Below, piece after piece: positions 13,928 through 20,731 of a DNA stretch of 21,468 nt. The stretch is taken from positions 1 through 21,468 of the IMG/VR virus record IMGVR_UViG_3300046819_000128, one strand, 5' to 3'. The notes under the pieces are model-generated. The model ran no database searches. It had not been told where the DNA came from and worked only from the letters and a program-made list of their open reading frames with translations. The position numbers and the translations under genes were made by a program. The stretch is from a virus. The number at the start of each line of letters is the position of its first letter. Position 1 is the stretch's first letter.

Positions 13928-15344
13928 CTATACTGAACAAGACGTAACACGCTGGCGTTACAATATAAAGGACATTCTCTATACCAGAGAAATAGCTCTT
14001 AACTTACAAGGTGTTCTAAGGTCACAGAATCCTAAACTACAAGAGTTCTACGAGTTCCAGCAATATCATAATGCACCTGCTTTAGATAGAGTGATGCACA
14101 GAGGTATTAAGATAGACTTAGCTAAGAAAGACGAACTCTTTACTCAACTAACAGCTTTATTAACTGATGTAGAAAAGAAACTAGAGTATCTTATTGGGGA
14201 GCCATTCAATCCAAAGTCTTTACCACAGATTAAGGCAGTCTTTAAAGACCTTTTAGGTATTAAGCCTATTATTGATAAAAAGACAGGTAATGAGAGCTTT
14301 TCTTCTGGATATATGTTACAATATCTTGAACAATATCCTATGTATAAGCCCTTGATTACTTTGATTTTGGAATATCGAAGTATAGGTGTTTTCCTTAGAA
14401 CCTTTGTATCCGCTAAAGTTGATGATGATGGTAGAATGAGAACCAGCTATAACATTGCTGGAACTAAAACCTACCGACTATCTAGTAGAAAGAACCCTTT
14501 TGGTAATGGCGCTAATCTAGCTAACATTCCATCTAAAGGTAAGATAGACCTTAAATTCTCTTTAGCAACTATAGAACCTACAGAGGAAGTAGAATCAGAC
14601 GAGAGTTTTGTTGTTGGTGAGTATGAAGGTATAACTAAGTTGCCTAACTGTAAAGAGTTCTTTATACCTGATGATGGTTATACCTTCTTTAATGCTGACT
14701 ATAGTGGTGCTGACGCTATGATAGTAGCTTGGGATAGTGATTGCGCTTGGCTACAAAAGTTCTTTACTACCTCTAATGAGAAACTATATATTTATATTGG
14801 TTCACATTACTTACAAAGAGAACTTACAGTACATGATAAAGAGTATAAATTATATAAACAGTTTATCCATGGTACTAACTATGGAATGATGGAAGCTAAA
14901 GCTGCCGCTAATGCTAATATGCCTTTAGATGAAGCTAGGAAACTTAGACAATGGTACTTTAAACTATGTCCAGAGATTCCACAATGGCATAAAAGAATAG
15001 CTAGTGATATTAGTTCAAGAGGATATGTCGAGAATATCTTTGGAGCTAGGGGGTATTTTATGAATAAAGACAGCCCGACATTATTAAACCAAGCCTATGC
15101 TTTTATACCACAATCAACTATTGCTATCCTAGTTAATAAAGGTTTAGTTAATATAGACCAAAAGGAGAAAGATATACAAGTTCTACTACAAGTGCATGAT
15201 GCTTTAGCAGGCCAGTTTAAAACAACAGACTTAGATGCGCCTAGTAGAATTGTTAAACATATGAGTGTTGAGTTACCTTATAAACGTCCACTGGTAATTC
15301 CAGTAGACATAACCACAAGTGCTAAAAGCTATGGAGATTGTTAG
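13920..15344 (+). CDS. Family A DNA polymerase, C-terminal part (exo motif III, palm, fingers)
   Basis: 474 aa. It opens with the missing exonuclease motif III (WRYNIKD, Tyr14 and Asp18). Polymerase motif A is NADYSGAD (Asp260), motif B KQFIHGTNYG (Lys313, His317, Tyr321), motif C QVHDAL (His426, Asp427). Compared with E. coli Pol I: Asp replaces Glu710 after DYS; Lys313 stands at Arg754; His317 stands at Lys758; Tyr321 at Phe762, as in T7 polymerase; and Ala follows HD where Glu883 is usual. Both metal-binding aspartates are intact, so activity is expected. GGAAAG lies 12 nt before the ATG, a weak SD, which suits coupling to the first half. Confidence 0.9.
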   Translation: MANYTEQDVTRWRYNIKDILYTREIALNLQGVLRSQNPKLQEFYEFQQYHNAPALDRVMHRGIKIDLAKKDELFTQLTALLTDVEKKLEYLIGEPFNPKSLPQIKAVFKDLLGIKPIIDKKTGNESFSSGYMLQYLEQYPMYKPLITLILEYRSIGVFLRTFVSAKVDDDGRMRTSYNIAGTKTYRLSSRKNPFGNGANLANIPSKGKIDLKFSLATIEPTEEVESDESFVVGEYEGITKLPNCKEFFIPDDGYTFFNADYSGADAMIVAWDSDCAWLQKFFTTSNEKLYIYIGSHYLQRELTVHDKEYKLYKQFIHGTNYGMMEAKAAANANMPLDEARKLRQWYFKLCPEIPQWHKRIASDISSRGYVENIFGARGYFMNKDSPTLLNQAYAFIPQSTIAILVNKGLVNIDQKEKDIQVLLQVHDALAGQFKTTDLDAPSRIVKHMSVELPYKRPLVIPVDITTSAKSYGDC

Positions 15345-15542
15345 ATGATAGAAGTTACAGTAACCTTTAAAGAACTGGAAAAGATGCACAACCCAGAGTT
15401 ATATATTCAGAGTAAGTTAAGAAATGCAGGTATTCCTTTAACTGGTTTGTTCTCGATTAGTAATCTAGTAAGTTTAGGTAGATTAGTCAAAGAACAACAT
15501 ACAGAACAAGGTTTAATCGTCTATAAATGGGAGTCAAAATGA
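15345..15542 (+). CDS. Hypothetical phage protein, 65 aa
   Basis: Not recognised. Starts MIEVTVTFKELEKMHNPELY and ends TEQGLIVYKWESK, a probable alpha-beta mini-fold. Its ATG follows the polymerase stop directly, and its TGA overlaps the dUTPase start as ATGA, so it is translated between the two. A small accessory role to polymerase or dUTPase is possible but unsupported. Confidence 0.65.
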   Translation: MIEVTVTFKELEKMHNPELYIQSKLRNAGIPLTGLFSISNLVSLGRLVKEQHTEQGLIVYKWESK

Positions 15543-15991
15543 GTAAAATACAAGTTAAAATAGTAAATGATATGGTTAGTTTGCCTGAAAGAGCTACTGA
15601 TGGTAGTGCAGGCTTTGACCTACTAGCTGCTATAGATGAGACCTTAGTACTACAGCCAGGAGAAAGTAAACTAATTCCAACAGGATTAGCTATTTTTATT
15701 AAAGACCCTTCAATAGTAGGTTTAATCCTACCTAGAAGTAAACGTGGTCATAAGGATGGGCTAGTAGTAGGTAATTTAACAGGTGTTATTGACTCAGACT
15801 ATCAAGGACAATGGTTTGTATCTGCTTGGAATAGAAATAGTAATAAGACAGTAACTATCGAACCTTACTCAGCAATTGCACAGACTGTATTCTTACAGTT
15901 ATCAAATGTAAACTTTGAAGAGGTATTGGAGTTCCCAGAAACTACAGAGAGAAATGATGGAGGTATTAGTAAAGATGTCGATACAAAATAA
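15539..15991 (+). CDS. dut: dUTPase (dUTP diphosphatase)
   Basis: 150 aa, the length of trimeric dUTPases, which hydrolyse dUTP to dUMP and pyrophosphate, keep uracil out of DNA and feed dTMP synthesis. Motif 1 AGFDLLA (24-30); motif 2 LPRSKRGHKDG; motif 3 GNLTGVIDSDYQGQW with the catalytic Asp; motif 4 PYSAIAQTVF; motif 5 reduced to ERNDGGI. Motif 2 has KRGHK where the family has GLAxK, and motif 5 lacks the usual GGFGSTG tail, so nucleotide closure may differ. GGGAG precedes the ATG. A ThyX-like gene lies downstream. Confidence 0.93.
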   Translation: MSKIQVKIVNDMVSLPERATDGSAGFDLLAAIDETLVLQPGESKLIPTGLAIFIKDPSIVGLILPRSKRGHKDGLVVGNLTGVIDSDYQGQWFVSAWNRNSNKTVTIEPYSAIAQTVFLQLSNVNFEEVLEFPETTERNDGGISKDVDTK

Positions 15992-16253
15992 AAAATTATA
16001 TTCCATTGTTGAGATTGCTAAAGAACTTAAATTATCTGAATCTAGGATTAGAGCTTATTTAGGTAAAGCTGGTTCACCGGAACCTGTAACGTTAGGTCAA
16101 TTCTATGGAGGAGGTAGAACACCAAACCTATATGACTTAGAAGAGTTTAAAAGATTCTATTTAAAAACTGTAAATAGTAGACAAGATAAAATACAGGTTA
16201 GAGGTGCTTTTAATAATGAACTCGCAAAGAGCTTTTTAAGAGATAGGCGATGA
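15975..16253 (+). CDS. Small helix-turn-helix DNA-binding protein
   Basis: 92 aa from the ATG at 15975 (GGAGG 11 nt upstream), overlapping dut by 17 nt. LYSIVEIAKELKLSESRIRA is a winged helix or excisionase-like helix-turn-helix, followed by a wing-like GGGRTPNLYDLEEFKRFY, as in MerR/AlpA-type small regulators. The rest is basic. It may act as an early transcription switch. The TGA overlaps the next ATG. Confidence 0.7.
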   Translation: MSIQNKKLYSIVEIAKELKLSESRIRAYLGKAGSPEPVTLGQFYGGGRTPNLYDLEEFKRFYLKTVNSRQDKIQVRGAFNNELAKSFLRDRR

Positions 16254-16381
16254 CTAAAGCAAGAATAGGTTATGCTATTTACTGGATAGTTTATTTTGCC
16301 GCTATGGGTCACTTATATCAGTATATGGAAGAGAAGATACCTAAGTATATCAAAGAAGAGGTAGTTAAACGTGGTAATTAA
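16250..16381 (+). CDS. Small probable membrane-associated protein, 43 aa
   Basis: A frame starting MTKARIGYAIYWIVYFAAMG, with a hydrophobic, aromatic segment at residues 6-23, then a charged helix (YMEEKIPKYIKEEVVKRG). The start overlaps the helix-turn-helix gene as ATGA, and the end overlaps the following zinc-ribbon frame by 11 nt. This coupling and the absence of any other use of the stretch support it. The hydrophobic part is short for a membrane span. Function unknown. Confidence 0.6.
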   Translation: MTKARIGYAIYWIVYFAAMGHLYQYMEEKIPKYIKEEVVKRGN

Positions 16382-16514
16382 CTTTAGCTGTACTAAGTGT
16401 GGAAGTACTGTGTTTAGGATATATGTATCTAGGAATCTAGCAGAATGTCATCAATGTTTGGCTAAGTATGAGTTAGATAAGATACATGAGATTAAAATTG
16501 AACATCAGAGGTAG
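16371..16514 (+). CDS. Small zinc-ribbon protein, 47 aa (GTG start)
   Basis: Reads MVINFSCTKCGSTVF, then AECHQCLAKY: two CxxC pairs (Cys7/10 and Cys26/29) 15 residues apart, a classic zinc ribbon, followed by a charged helix. AGAGG lies about 10 nt before the GTG. The next ATG comes 2 nt after its stop. Zinc ribbons this small in phage early regions are often nucleic-acid or protein adaptors; nothing more specific is visible. Confidence 0.65.
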   Translation: MVINFSCTKCGSTVFRIYVSRNLAECHQCLAKYELDKIHEIKIEHQR

Positions 16515-16516
16515 TT

Positions 16517-16942
16517 ATGAGTGATATTAAACAAACATTAAATGAACGTGGTAAACGATATGGCTCTTTCAAAGGTCATGCAGAAGTATCTCAAAGACTA
16601 AAAGTAGTAGTGCAGGAAGAATTGGAAACTAGAGAGAAGTTTCTATCACCAGTACAACAAGAAGCTGTAGATATGATTTTGCATAAGTTAGCAAGAGTTG
16701 TAAATGGTGATGCTAACTACATCGACAGCTGGAGAGATATTGTAGGGTACACTCAACTTGTTGTTGATGAGTTACTGGCAACAGATGGCTCTACTGATGT
16801 TAAGACTTTGCCTTTAGAAGTAATTGATGGGCAATTAGTAGTTAAGAGTTCTAAACTATTACCTGAAGCTACAATAGCTCAGGAAGAATATGTTATTAAC
16901 TTTGGTGATAGAGGTGATAGGGATGGATATAAAAGTAGATAA
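16517..16942 (+). CDS. DUF6378-type phage protein
   Basis: 141 aa. LNERGKRYGSFKGHAEVSQR, EAVDMILHKLARVVNGDANY and IDSWRDIVGYTQLVVDELL are the conserved blocks of a widespread phage/prophage family I know as DUF6378 (ERGxRYGxF, then MIxHKxARIxNGD, then DSWxDIxGY). The helical core with acidic residues recalls MazG-like nucleotide hydrolases, but no activity is established to my knowledge. The last ~40 residues are less conserved. GAGG precedes the ATG. The HNH gene that follows overlaps its end by 20 nt. Confidence 0.8.
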   Translation: MSDIKQTLNERGKRYGSFKGHAEVSQRLKVVVQEELETREKFLSPVQQEAVDMILHKLARVVNGDANYIDSWRDIVGYTQLVVDELLATDGSTDVKTLPLEVIDGQLVVKSSKLLPEATIAQEEYVINFGDRGDRDGYKSR

Positions 16943-17522
16943 GCCAGTCAATTTATCAGCTTTAAGAGCTAGGAACAATTGTATAGAATGTGATAAACGT
17001 ATAACAGCTAAAGCAGTACGTTGCCAAAGTTGCGCTAATAAGATAACAAGTAAAATTCACGGACAAGCAAAAACCAGATTATATATAATATGGAGAGGTA
17101 TGCTTGGTAGATGTTATAGCAAGGGTAATGCTTCTTATAAATTTTACGGAGCTAAAGGTATTACAGTTTGTGAGGAATGGGTGGCTTCTTTTGATACCTT
17201 CAAAGAATGGGCTCTGGTTAATGGCTACTCTACCGAACTTACACTAGATAGGATTGATTCCTTTAGTAAATATAGTCCTGATAATTGTAGATGGGCTTCT
17301 AAAGAGGTGCAGTATACTAATAGGAGATTAATGTCTAACAATTCTTCTGGGTTTAGAGGGGTTGGTAAGGATAAAGGTAAAAGTAGATGGTACGCTAGAA
17401 TAGCTCTAAATGGTAGAAGAATTAGACTAGGGCTATTTGATTCTGCTATAGAAGCTGCTGTAGCATATAACAACTATGTAATTGCTAAAAATCTACCACA
17501 TCAATTAAATATAATACCATGA
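16923..17522 (+). CDS. HNH homing endonuclease with zinc finger and AP2 domain (type B)
   Basis: 199 aa. An N-terminal zinc finger (Cys20/23 and Cys34/37) precedes the nuclease region IWRGMLGRCY, YGAKGITVCEEW, LTLDRID (109-112) and YSPDNCRW (117-124), then an AP2 DNA-binding domain (SGFRGVGKD, WYARIALNGRRIRLG; ~143-190). AGAGG lies 10 nt before the ATG at 16923. It is wedged between the DUF6378-type gene, which it overlaps, and the ThyX-like gene, with which it overlaps by 4 nt, so it seems to have entered without breaking either. The same architecture is encoded at 20732-21346, with clearly diverged sequence. Confidence 0.88.
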   Translation: MDIKVDKPVNLSALRARNNCIECDKRITAKAVRCQSCANKITSKIHGQAKTRLYIIWRGMLGRCYSKGNASYKFYGAKGITVCEEWVASFDTFKEWALVNGYSTELTLDRIDSFSKYSPDNCRWASKEVQYTNRRLMSNNSSGFRGVGKDKGKSRWYARIALNGRRIRLGLFDSAIEAAVAYNNYVIAKNLPHQLNIIP

Positions 17523-18094
17523 ATATAAAAATACTAGAAGAAGCAGGTTATGAAAGTGCTTTAAAAGGTCTAGCTTTAAGCTACTATAGGGAAGGCTATG
17601 ACTTTGATACTTGGTGGACTATAGAAAGAAGAGAGAAAGCTGAGAAACAGTTAAGAAATCTAGCTTTTAAAGGCGGTGGTCACTCAAAGGCTATAGAATC
17701 TATGGTAGTTTGGATGCTTATAGCTGCTCCTAGAAGTTTCTGGCAAGAGTTTGATACTTATAGAGTAGGTATGACAAAGAACAGCGCTTCTAGTATGCAC
17801 ACCCTTCTAAAAGAACCTGTAACTGAAGCCAATTTTGAGGAAGGAACTTCTTCTTTACTTATAGCTAATTTAAATAAACTTATAGAAGATAAGGTAGATA
17901 TAACAACTGTAAAGAATAATTTACCTGAAGGTTACATACAGACTAGACAGGTATGTGTAAATTATATGACTTTGCAGAACATCTATAAACAAAGGAATAA
18001 GCATAAATTAGTATATTGGAGGACTTTCTGCCAGTTCTTACTAGATAACCTAGAGTTTCCTGAGTTTATTAGAGATGAAACTAAACTGGCCTGA
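17519..18094 (+). CDS. ThyX-like phage protein
   Basis: 191 aa. GGGHSKAIESMVVWM, then APRSFWQEFDTYRVGMTKNS, ASSMHTLLKEP, and a later LPEGYIQTRQVCVNY with a C-terminal helix match a phage family I remember with PRYWWQEFDTYRVG and STMHT motifs. It looks distantly like flavin-dependent thymidylate synthase (ThyX), but the ThyX signature RHRxxSxNExSxR is absent, so thymidylate synthesis is not assured. The neighbourhood (dUTPase, DUF6378) fits pyrimidine metabolism. The start overlaps the HNH gene by 4 nt and is probably coupled, because no clear SD is seen. Confidence 0.65.
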   Translation: MNIKILEEAGYESALKGLALSYYREGYDFDTWWTIERREKAEKQLRNLAFKGGGHSKAIESMVVWMLIAAPRSFWQEFDTYRVGMTKNSASSMHTLLKEPVTEANFEEGTSSLLIANLNKLIEDKVDITTVKNNLPEGYIQTRQVCVNYMTLQNIYKQRNKHKLVYWRTFCQFLLDNLEFPEFIRDETKLA

Positions 18095-18140
18095 CTTAAA
18101 GTTTCCAGCAATTAACTTATTAACCTACCCTAGAGGTAAT

Positions 18141-18626
18141 ATGAAACTAGACAAACTAACAGCTAGAAAACTAAAAACCTTAGTTATCTATGACCCTGAC
18201 TCTGGTTTATTCTATAGAAGAGGAGCTAATTGTTTAGCTACTAATCAAAGACCGGATGGTTATCTATCAGTATATATAACTGGTAAGCATTACGAACTAG
18301 CCCATAGATTAGCCGTATTATACATGACTGGAGAATATCCAGAAGGTGAAGTAGACCATATAAATGGTTTAAAATCGGATAATAGATGGGATAATCTTAG
18401 GGTAGTAACTAAAGCTAACAACCAATGGAATAGTAAAATTAGAAAAGATAACTCTTCAGGTGTTAAGGGCGTAAGTTGGATAGAGCGAGACAAAGCTTGG
18501 GTAGCTAGAATACAGGTAAACGGTAAAAGATTAACTATAGGCTACTTTAAAACTTTAGAAGAAGCTCAAGAAGCTATAGCAGAAGCTAGAGTAACATATC
18601 ACGGTAGTTTTGGGAATAGAGGTTAA
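18141..18626 (+). CDS. HNH homing endonuclease with AP2 domain (type A)
   Basis: 161 aa from the ATG at 18141 (AGAGGT 5 nt upstream); an earlier in-frame start at 18075 lies inside the preceding gene and is less likely. DPDSGLFYRRG, AHRLAVLYMTGEYP, VDHINGLKSDNRWDNLR (71-87) are the HNH_3 core. SSGVKGVSW, WVARIQVNGKR and IGYF (107-135) are the AP2 domain. It is more regular than the left-end relative at 123-644 and has the consensus ending HGSFG. It sits between the ThyX-like and ligase genes with a 46-nt gap before it and one base after it. Confidence 0.9.
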   Translation: MKLDKLTARKLKTLVIYDPDSGLFYRRGANCLATNQRPDGYLSVYITGKHYELAHRLAVLYMTGEYPEGEVDHINGLKSDNRWDNLRVVTKANNQWNSKIRKDNSSGVKGVSWIERDKAWVARIQVNGKRLTIGYFKTLEEAQEAIAEARVTYHGSFGNRG

Positions 18627-18627
18627 T

Positions 18628-19503
18628 ATGACAATGTATTTACCACAGAAAGTACTTTCATATACTGAAGCTAAAAAGAAAAAATCTTTCAGAACTACAA
18701 CTAACTATGCAATTTTACCTAAAATTGACGGGTGGTATGTGTATTTAGATTGTATAGAAGGTATTTGGGGTGAACTATGTTCATCAGCAGGTAGAGAGAT
18801 ACCTTCATTAACCTATTTATCTAAGAAGTTTAAACGGTTATCTACTCCGAGCAGGAATTTAAGGTTTATCTTTGAAGCTACTATCCCAGGTATGTTATTC
18901 CATGAAACTAACGGAATACTGAATAGAAAGTATGAAGATGCCGAAGGTGTGGTTCTTAACTTACATGATGTAGTTCCTATAGATGAGACTGGAACTCCAT
19001 TCTATGTCAGATATGAGAATTGCAAACTATATATAGACGTATTCCAGCAAGTTATTGGCGAACAGGCTTCGTTAATAGAGATTCTGGAAGTATCTAAAGA
19101 AGAACCTGTGTTCTATGACCATTTTGGCAATGTTATATCTAAAGGAGGTGAAGGTGTTATTCTAAAAGATATAGACTCCGGCTACTTCTTTGGTAAACGT
19201 AATGATAGAATGTTAAAGATTAAAGAGGAAGTTACTAAGGATTTACTGGTAGTAGGTTTTCTTAGAGGTGAAGGTAAGTACTCAGATACTCTAGGAGCAT
19301 TGGTAGTTCAAGGTAAGAATGGGGTTAGACATTCTGTATCAGGTATGACTGATGCTCAGAGAGATATGTGGTTTGTAATGCCTAGTTTAATTCATGGTAA
19401 AGTAGTTGAGGTTAAAGCAATGAAAGAGTTACCTGATGGTTCACTTAGAGAACCAAGGTTTAAATGTATTAGAGAAGATAAAACAATAGGAGATATAGAC
19501 TAA
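18628..19503 (+). CDS. ATP-dependent DNA ligase
   Basis: 291 aa, typical for compact phage ligases made of an adenylation domain plus an OB fold. Motif I KIDGW (Lys32, the AMP-accepting lysine); motif III FIFEATI; motif IV EGVILKD; motif V MLKIKEE; motif VI-like PRFKCIRED. It seals nicks left by replication and repair using ATP. Trp follows KxDG where other ligases often have Val or Phe and then Arg. The ATG at 18628 has AGAGGT upstream. The next gene overlaps its stop by one base (TAATG). Confidence 0.9.
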   Translation: MTMYLPQKVLSYTEAKKKKSFRTTTNYAILPKIDGWYVYLDCIEGIWGELCSSAGREIPSLTYLSKKFKRLSTPSRNLRFIFEATIPGMLFHETNGILNRKYEDAEGVVLNLHDVVPIDETGTPFYVRYENCKLYIDVFQQVIGEQASLIEILEVSKEEPVFYDHFGNVISKGGEGVILKDIDSGYFFGKRNDRMLKIKEEVTKDLLVVGFLRGEGKYSDTLGALVVQGKNGVRHSVSGMTDAQRDMWFVMPSLIHGKVVEVKAMKELPDGSLREPRFKCIREDKTIGDID

Positions 19504-19715
19504 TGTTTGTTTATTTAGAAGGCTCGAAAGTAGTATTTGCAACAGCTAAGTTAATCAAAGCTTATATAGACGGTACAACTCTAAGAGTTATCTTAGAGAA
19601 TAATCAGGGTTTTGACTTACTGTGTGAGAATGAACAAGATGCTATAGACTCTTTAAAGTATATAGTAGATAGATTAGATATTAATGAACCAATGGAGAAT
19701 GATAATGGTTGGTAA
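19503..19715 (+). CDS. Hypothetical phage protein, 70 aa
   Basis: Not recognised. Starts MFVYLEGSKVVFATAKLIKA; strands and a helix (NEQDAIDSLKYIVDRLDI), with an acidic end. It shares a base with the ligase stop and overlaps the next gene by 11 nt, so it is translated within the ligase-exonuclease segment. Confidence 0.65.
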   Translation: MFVYLEGSKVVFATAKLIKAYIDGTTLRVILENNQGFDLLCENEQDAIDSLKYIVDRLDINEPMENDNGW

Positions 19716-19881
19716 AAGTGTTAATCCTTATGATATATGGAAAGCTAAAGCTGACCTAGTAGACTTTTATAAACAAGATTATGAAAGATTACAGGTGGTA
19801 AATAAACTGCTAATGGCTGGTCTAGCCTTTAGCTTAACTACAACATTTATTGTAACGTGGTATTTATGCAAGTATTTATAG
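19705..19881 (+). CDS. Small protein with C-terminal membrane span, 58 aa
   Basis: From the ATG at 19705 (GGAG 8 nt upstream) it reads MVGKSVNPYDIWKAKADLVD, a polar helix with KQDYERLQVVNK, then a hydrophobic run at about 35-56 (LLMAGLAFSLTTTFIVTWYL) typical of a C-terminal anchor. It overlaps the neighbours on both sides. It might tether something to the inner membrane; a lysis or host-takeover role is only a guess. Confidence 0.65.
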   Translation: MVGKSVNPYDIWKAKADLVDFYKQDYERLQVVNKLLMAGLAFSLTTTFIVTWYLCKYL

Positions 19882-20630
19882 TAGATAGTGAAACTACCGG
19901 CTTGGTGGAGCCACAAGCCTGTGAAATAGGTTGGCTTCATGTACAAGATACATTAGCAGAGTTTAAACAGGCTATAGTAGATAATCCTGTAGCTTTTCTT
20001 AGTGATAACAGCTACTTTCTATCAGTTTATGAGCAGCGTTTTCGCCCTACTAAAGCTATAGAACTGCAAGCAAGTAAAGTTACAGGTATTTATATGAAAG
20101 ACGTGCTACATTGTCCTTCTATCACTACCTTTGAGTTCCCTAAGTCAGTTAAATATATGATTGGACATAACATAGCATATGATTGGAGGGTGTTTGGTAA
20201 ACCCGATGTTAAACTTATCTGTACTAAGGAACTAGCCCAGTTGGTCTTTCCTAAAGATAAAGGTTTAAAGAGCCATAAGTTGACTACTATCATTGAATGG
20301 CTATACCCTGAAGAGGGGGCGACTCTCGTATCTAATGCTCATGGTGCTGTACTTGATTGTAAACTTGTTTATTTAGTTTTGTTAAAGGTATTAGAGAAGT
20401 TACCTCAAGTAGAAACATGGGAACAGTTAGCTAGTTTATGTTCTCAAGGTAAAAAGAGCTATGAGGAACTGAATGAACCATTAGTAGAGATGAAAGTAAT
20501 ACCGATAGGCAAATATAAAGGTAGTAAATTTTCAGAAATACCTACTGACTATTTAAAATGGCTAGGGAAGCAAAAAGACCTATCCCCTACGCTAGAAAGG
20601 GCTATTAAAATCGAGTTGACTGTTAGATAA
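19866..20630 (+). CDS. DEDDh 3'-5' exonuclease, ExoX-like
   Basis: 254 aa. Exo I FIVDSETTGL (Asp7, Glu9); exo II MIGHNIAYDWRVF; exo III NAHGAVLDCKLVY with His and Asp, i.e. the DEDDh class that includes DnaQ, RNase T and ExoX. The C-terminal ~45 residues (IGKYKGSKFSEIPTDYLKWL) match the small domain found at the end of exodeoxyribonuclease X and alone as DUF3820. It likely degrades single strands or blunts ends during repair, separate from the polymerase's own proofreading. The ATG at 19866 is preferred over a GTG at 19857; no strong SD is seen, so coupling to the overlapping upstream gene is likely. Confidence 0.87.
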   Translation: MQVFIVDSETTGLVEPQACEIGWLHVQDTLAEFKQAIVDNPVAFLSDNSYFLSVYEQRFRPTKAIELQASKVTGIYMKDVLHCPSITTFEFPKSVKYMIGHNIAYDWRVFGKPDVKLICTKELAQLVFPKDKGLKSHKLTTIIEWLYPEEGATLVSNAHGAVLDCKLVYLVLLKVLEKLPQVETWEQLASLCSQGKKSYEELNEPLVEMKVIPIGKYKGSKFSEIPTDYLKWLGKQKDLSPTLERAIKIELTVR

Positions 20631-20644
20631 TGTAAGTTTAAAAT
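20616..20644 (+). promoter_or_regulatory. Predicted promoter TTGACT-17-TAAAAT
   Basis: TTGACT at 20616-20621 and TAAAAT at 20639-20644 are 17 bp apart, overlapping the end of the exonuclease gene. The expected start point, near 20651, is the first base of the folded element described next. Confidence 0.6.
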
Positions 20645-20650
20645 GTGACT

Positions 20651-20696
20651 GTGGCTAGGGTAGCTCCCGAAAGATAGTAGCACAACTATCAGCCAC
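20651..20696 (+). ncRNA. Compact three-way-junction RNA element in the leader of the terminal HNH gene
   Basis: All bases but the loops and short linkers pair perfectly. P1 is GTGGCT (20651-20656) with AGCCAC (20691-20696). P2 is GGG (20658-20660) with CCC (20666-20668), loop TAGCT. P3 is GATAGT (20673-20678) with ACTATC (20685-20690), loop AGCACA. A single A joins P1 to P2, GAAA joins P2 to P3, and P3 abuts P1. An alternative GCTA-GGG-TAGC hairpin (20654-20664) would break P1 and P2. It does not match the riboswitch or ribozyme cores I know. It may act as a cis-regulatory leader or a stable 5' end. Confidence 0.55.
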
Positions 20697-20731
20697 TTCC
20701 TTCCTTGTGCGAAACTATAGGTGCAATAGTA

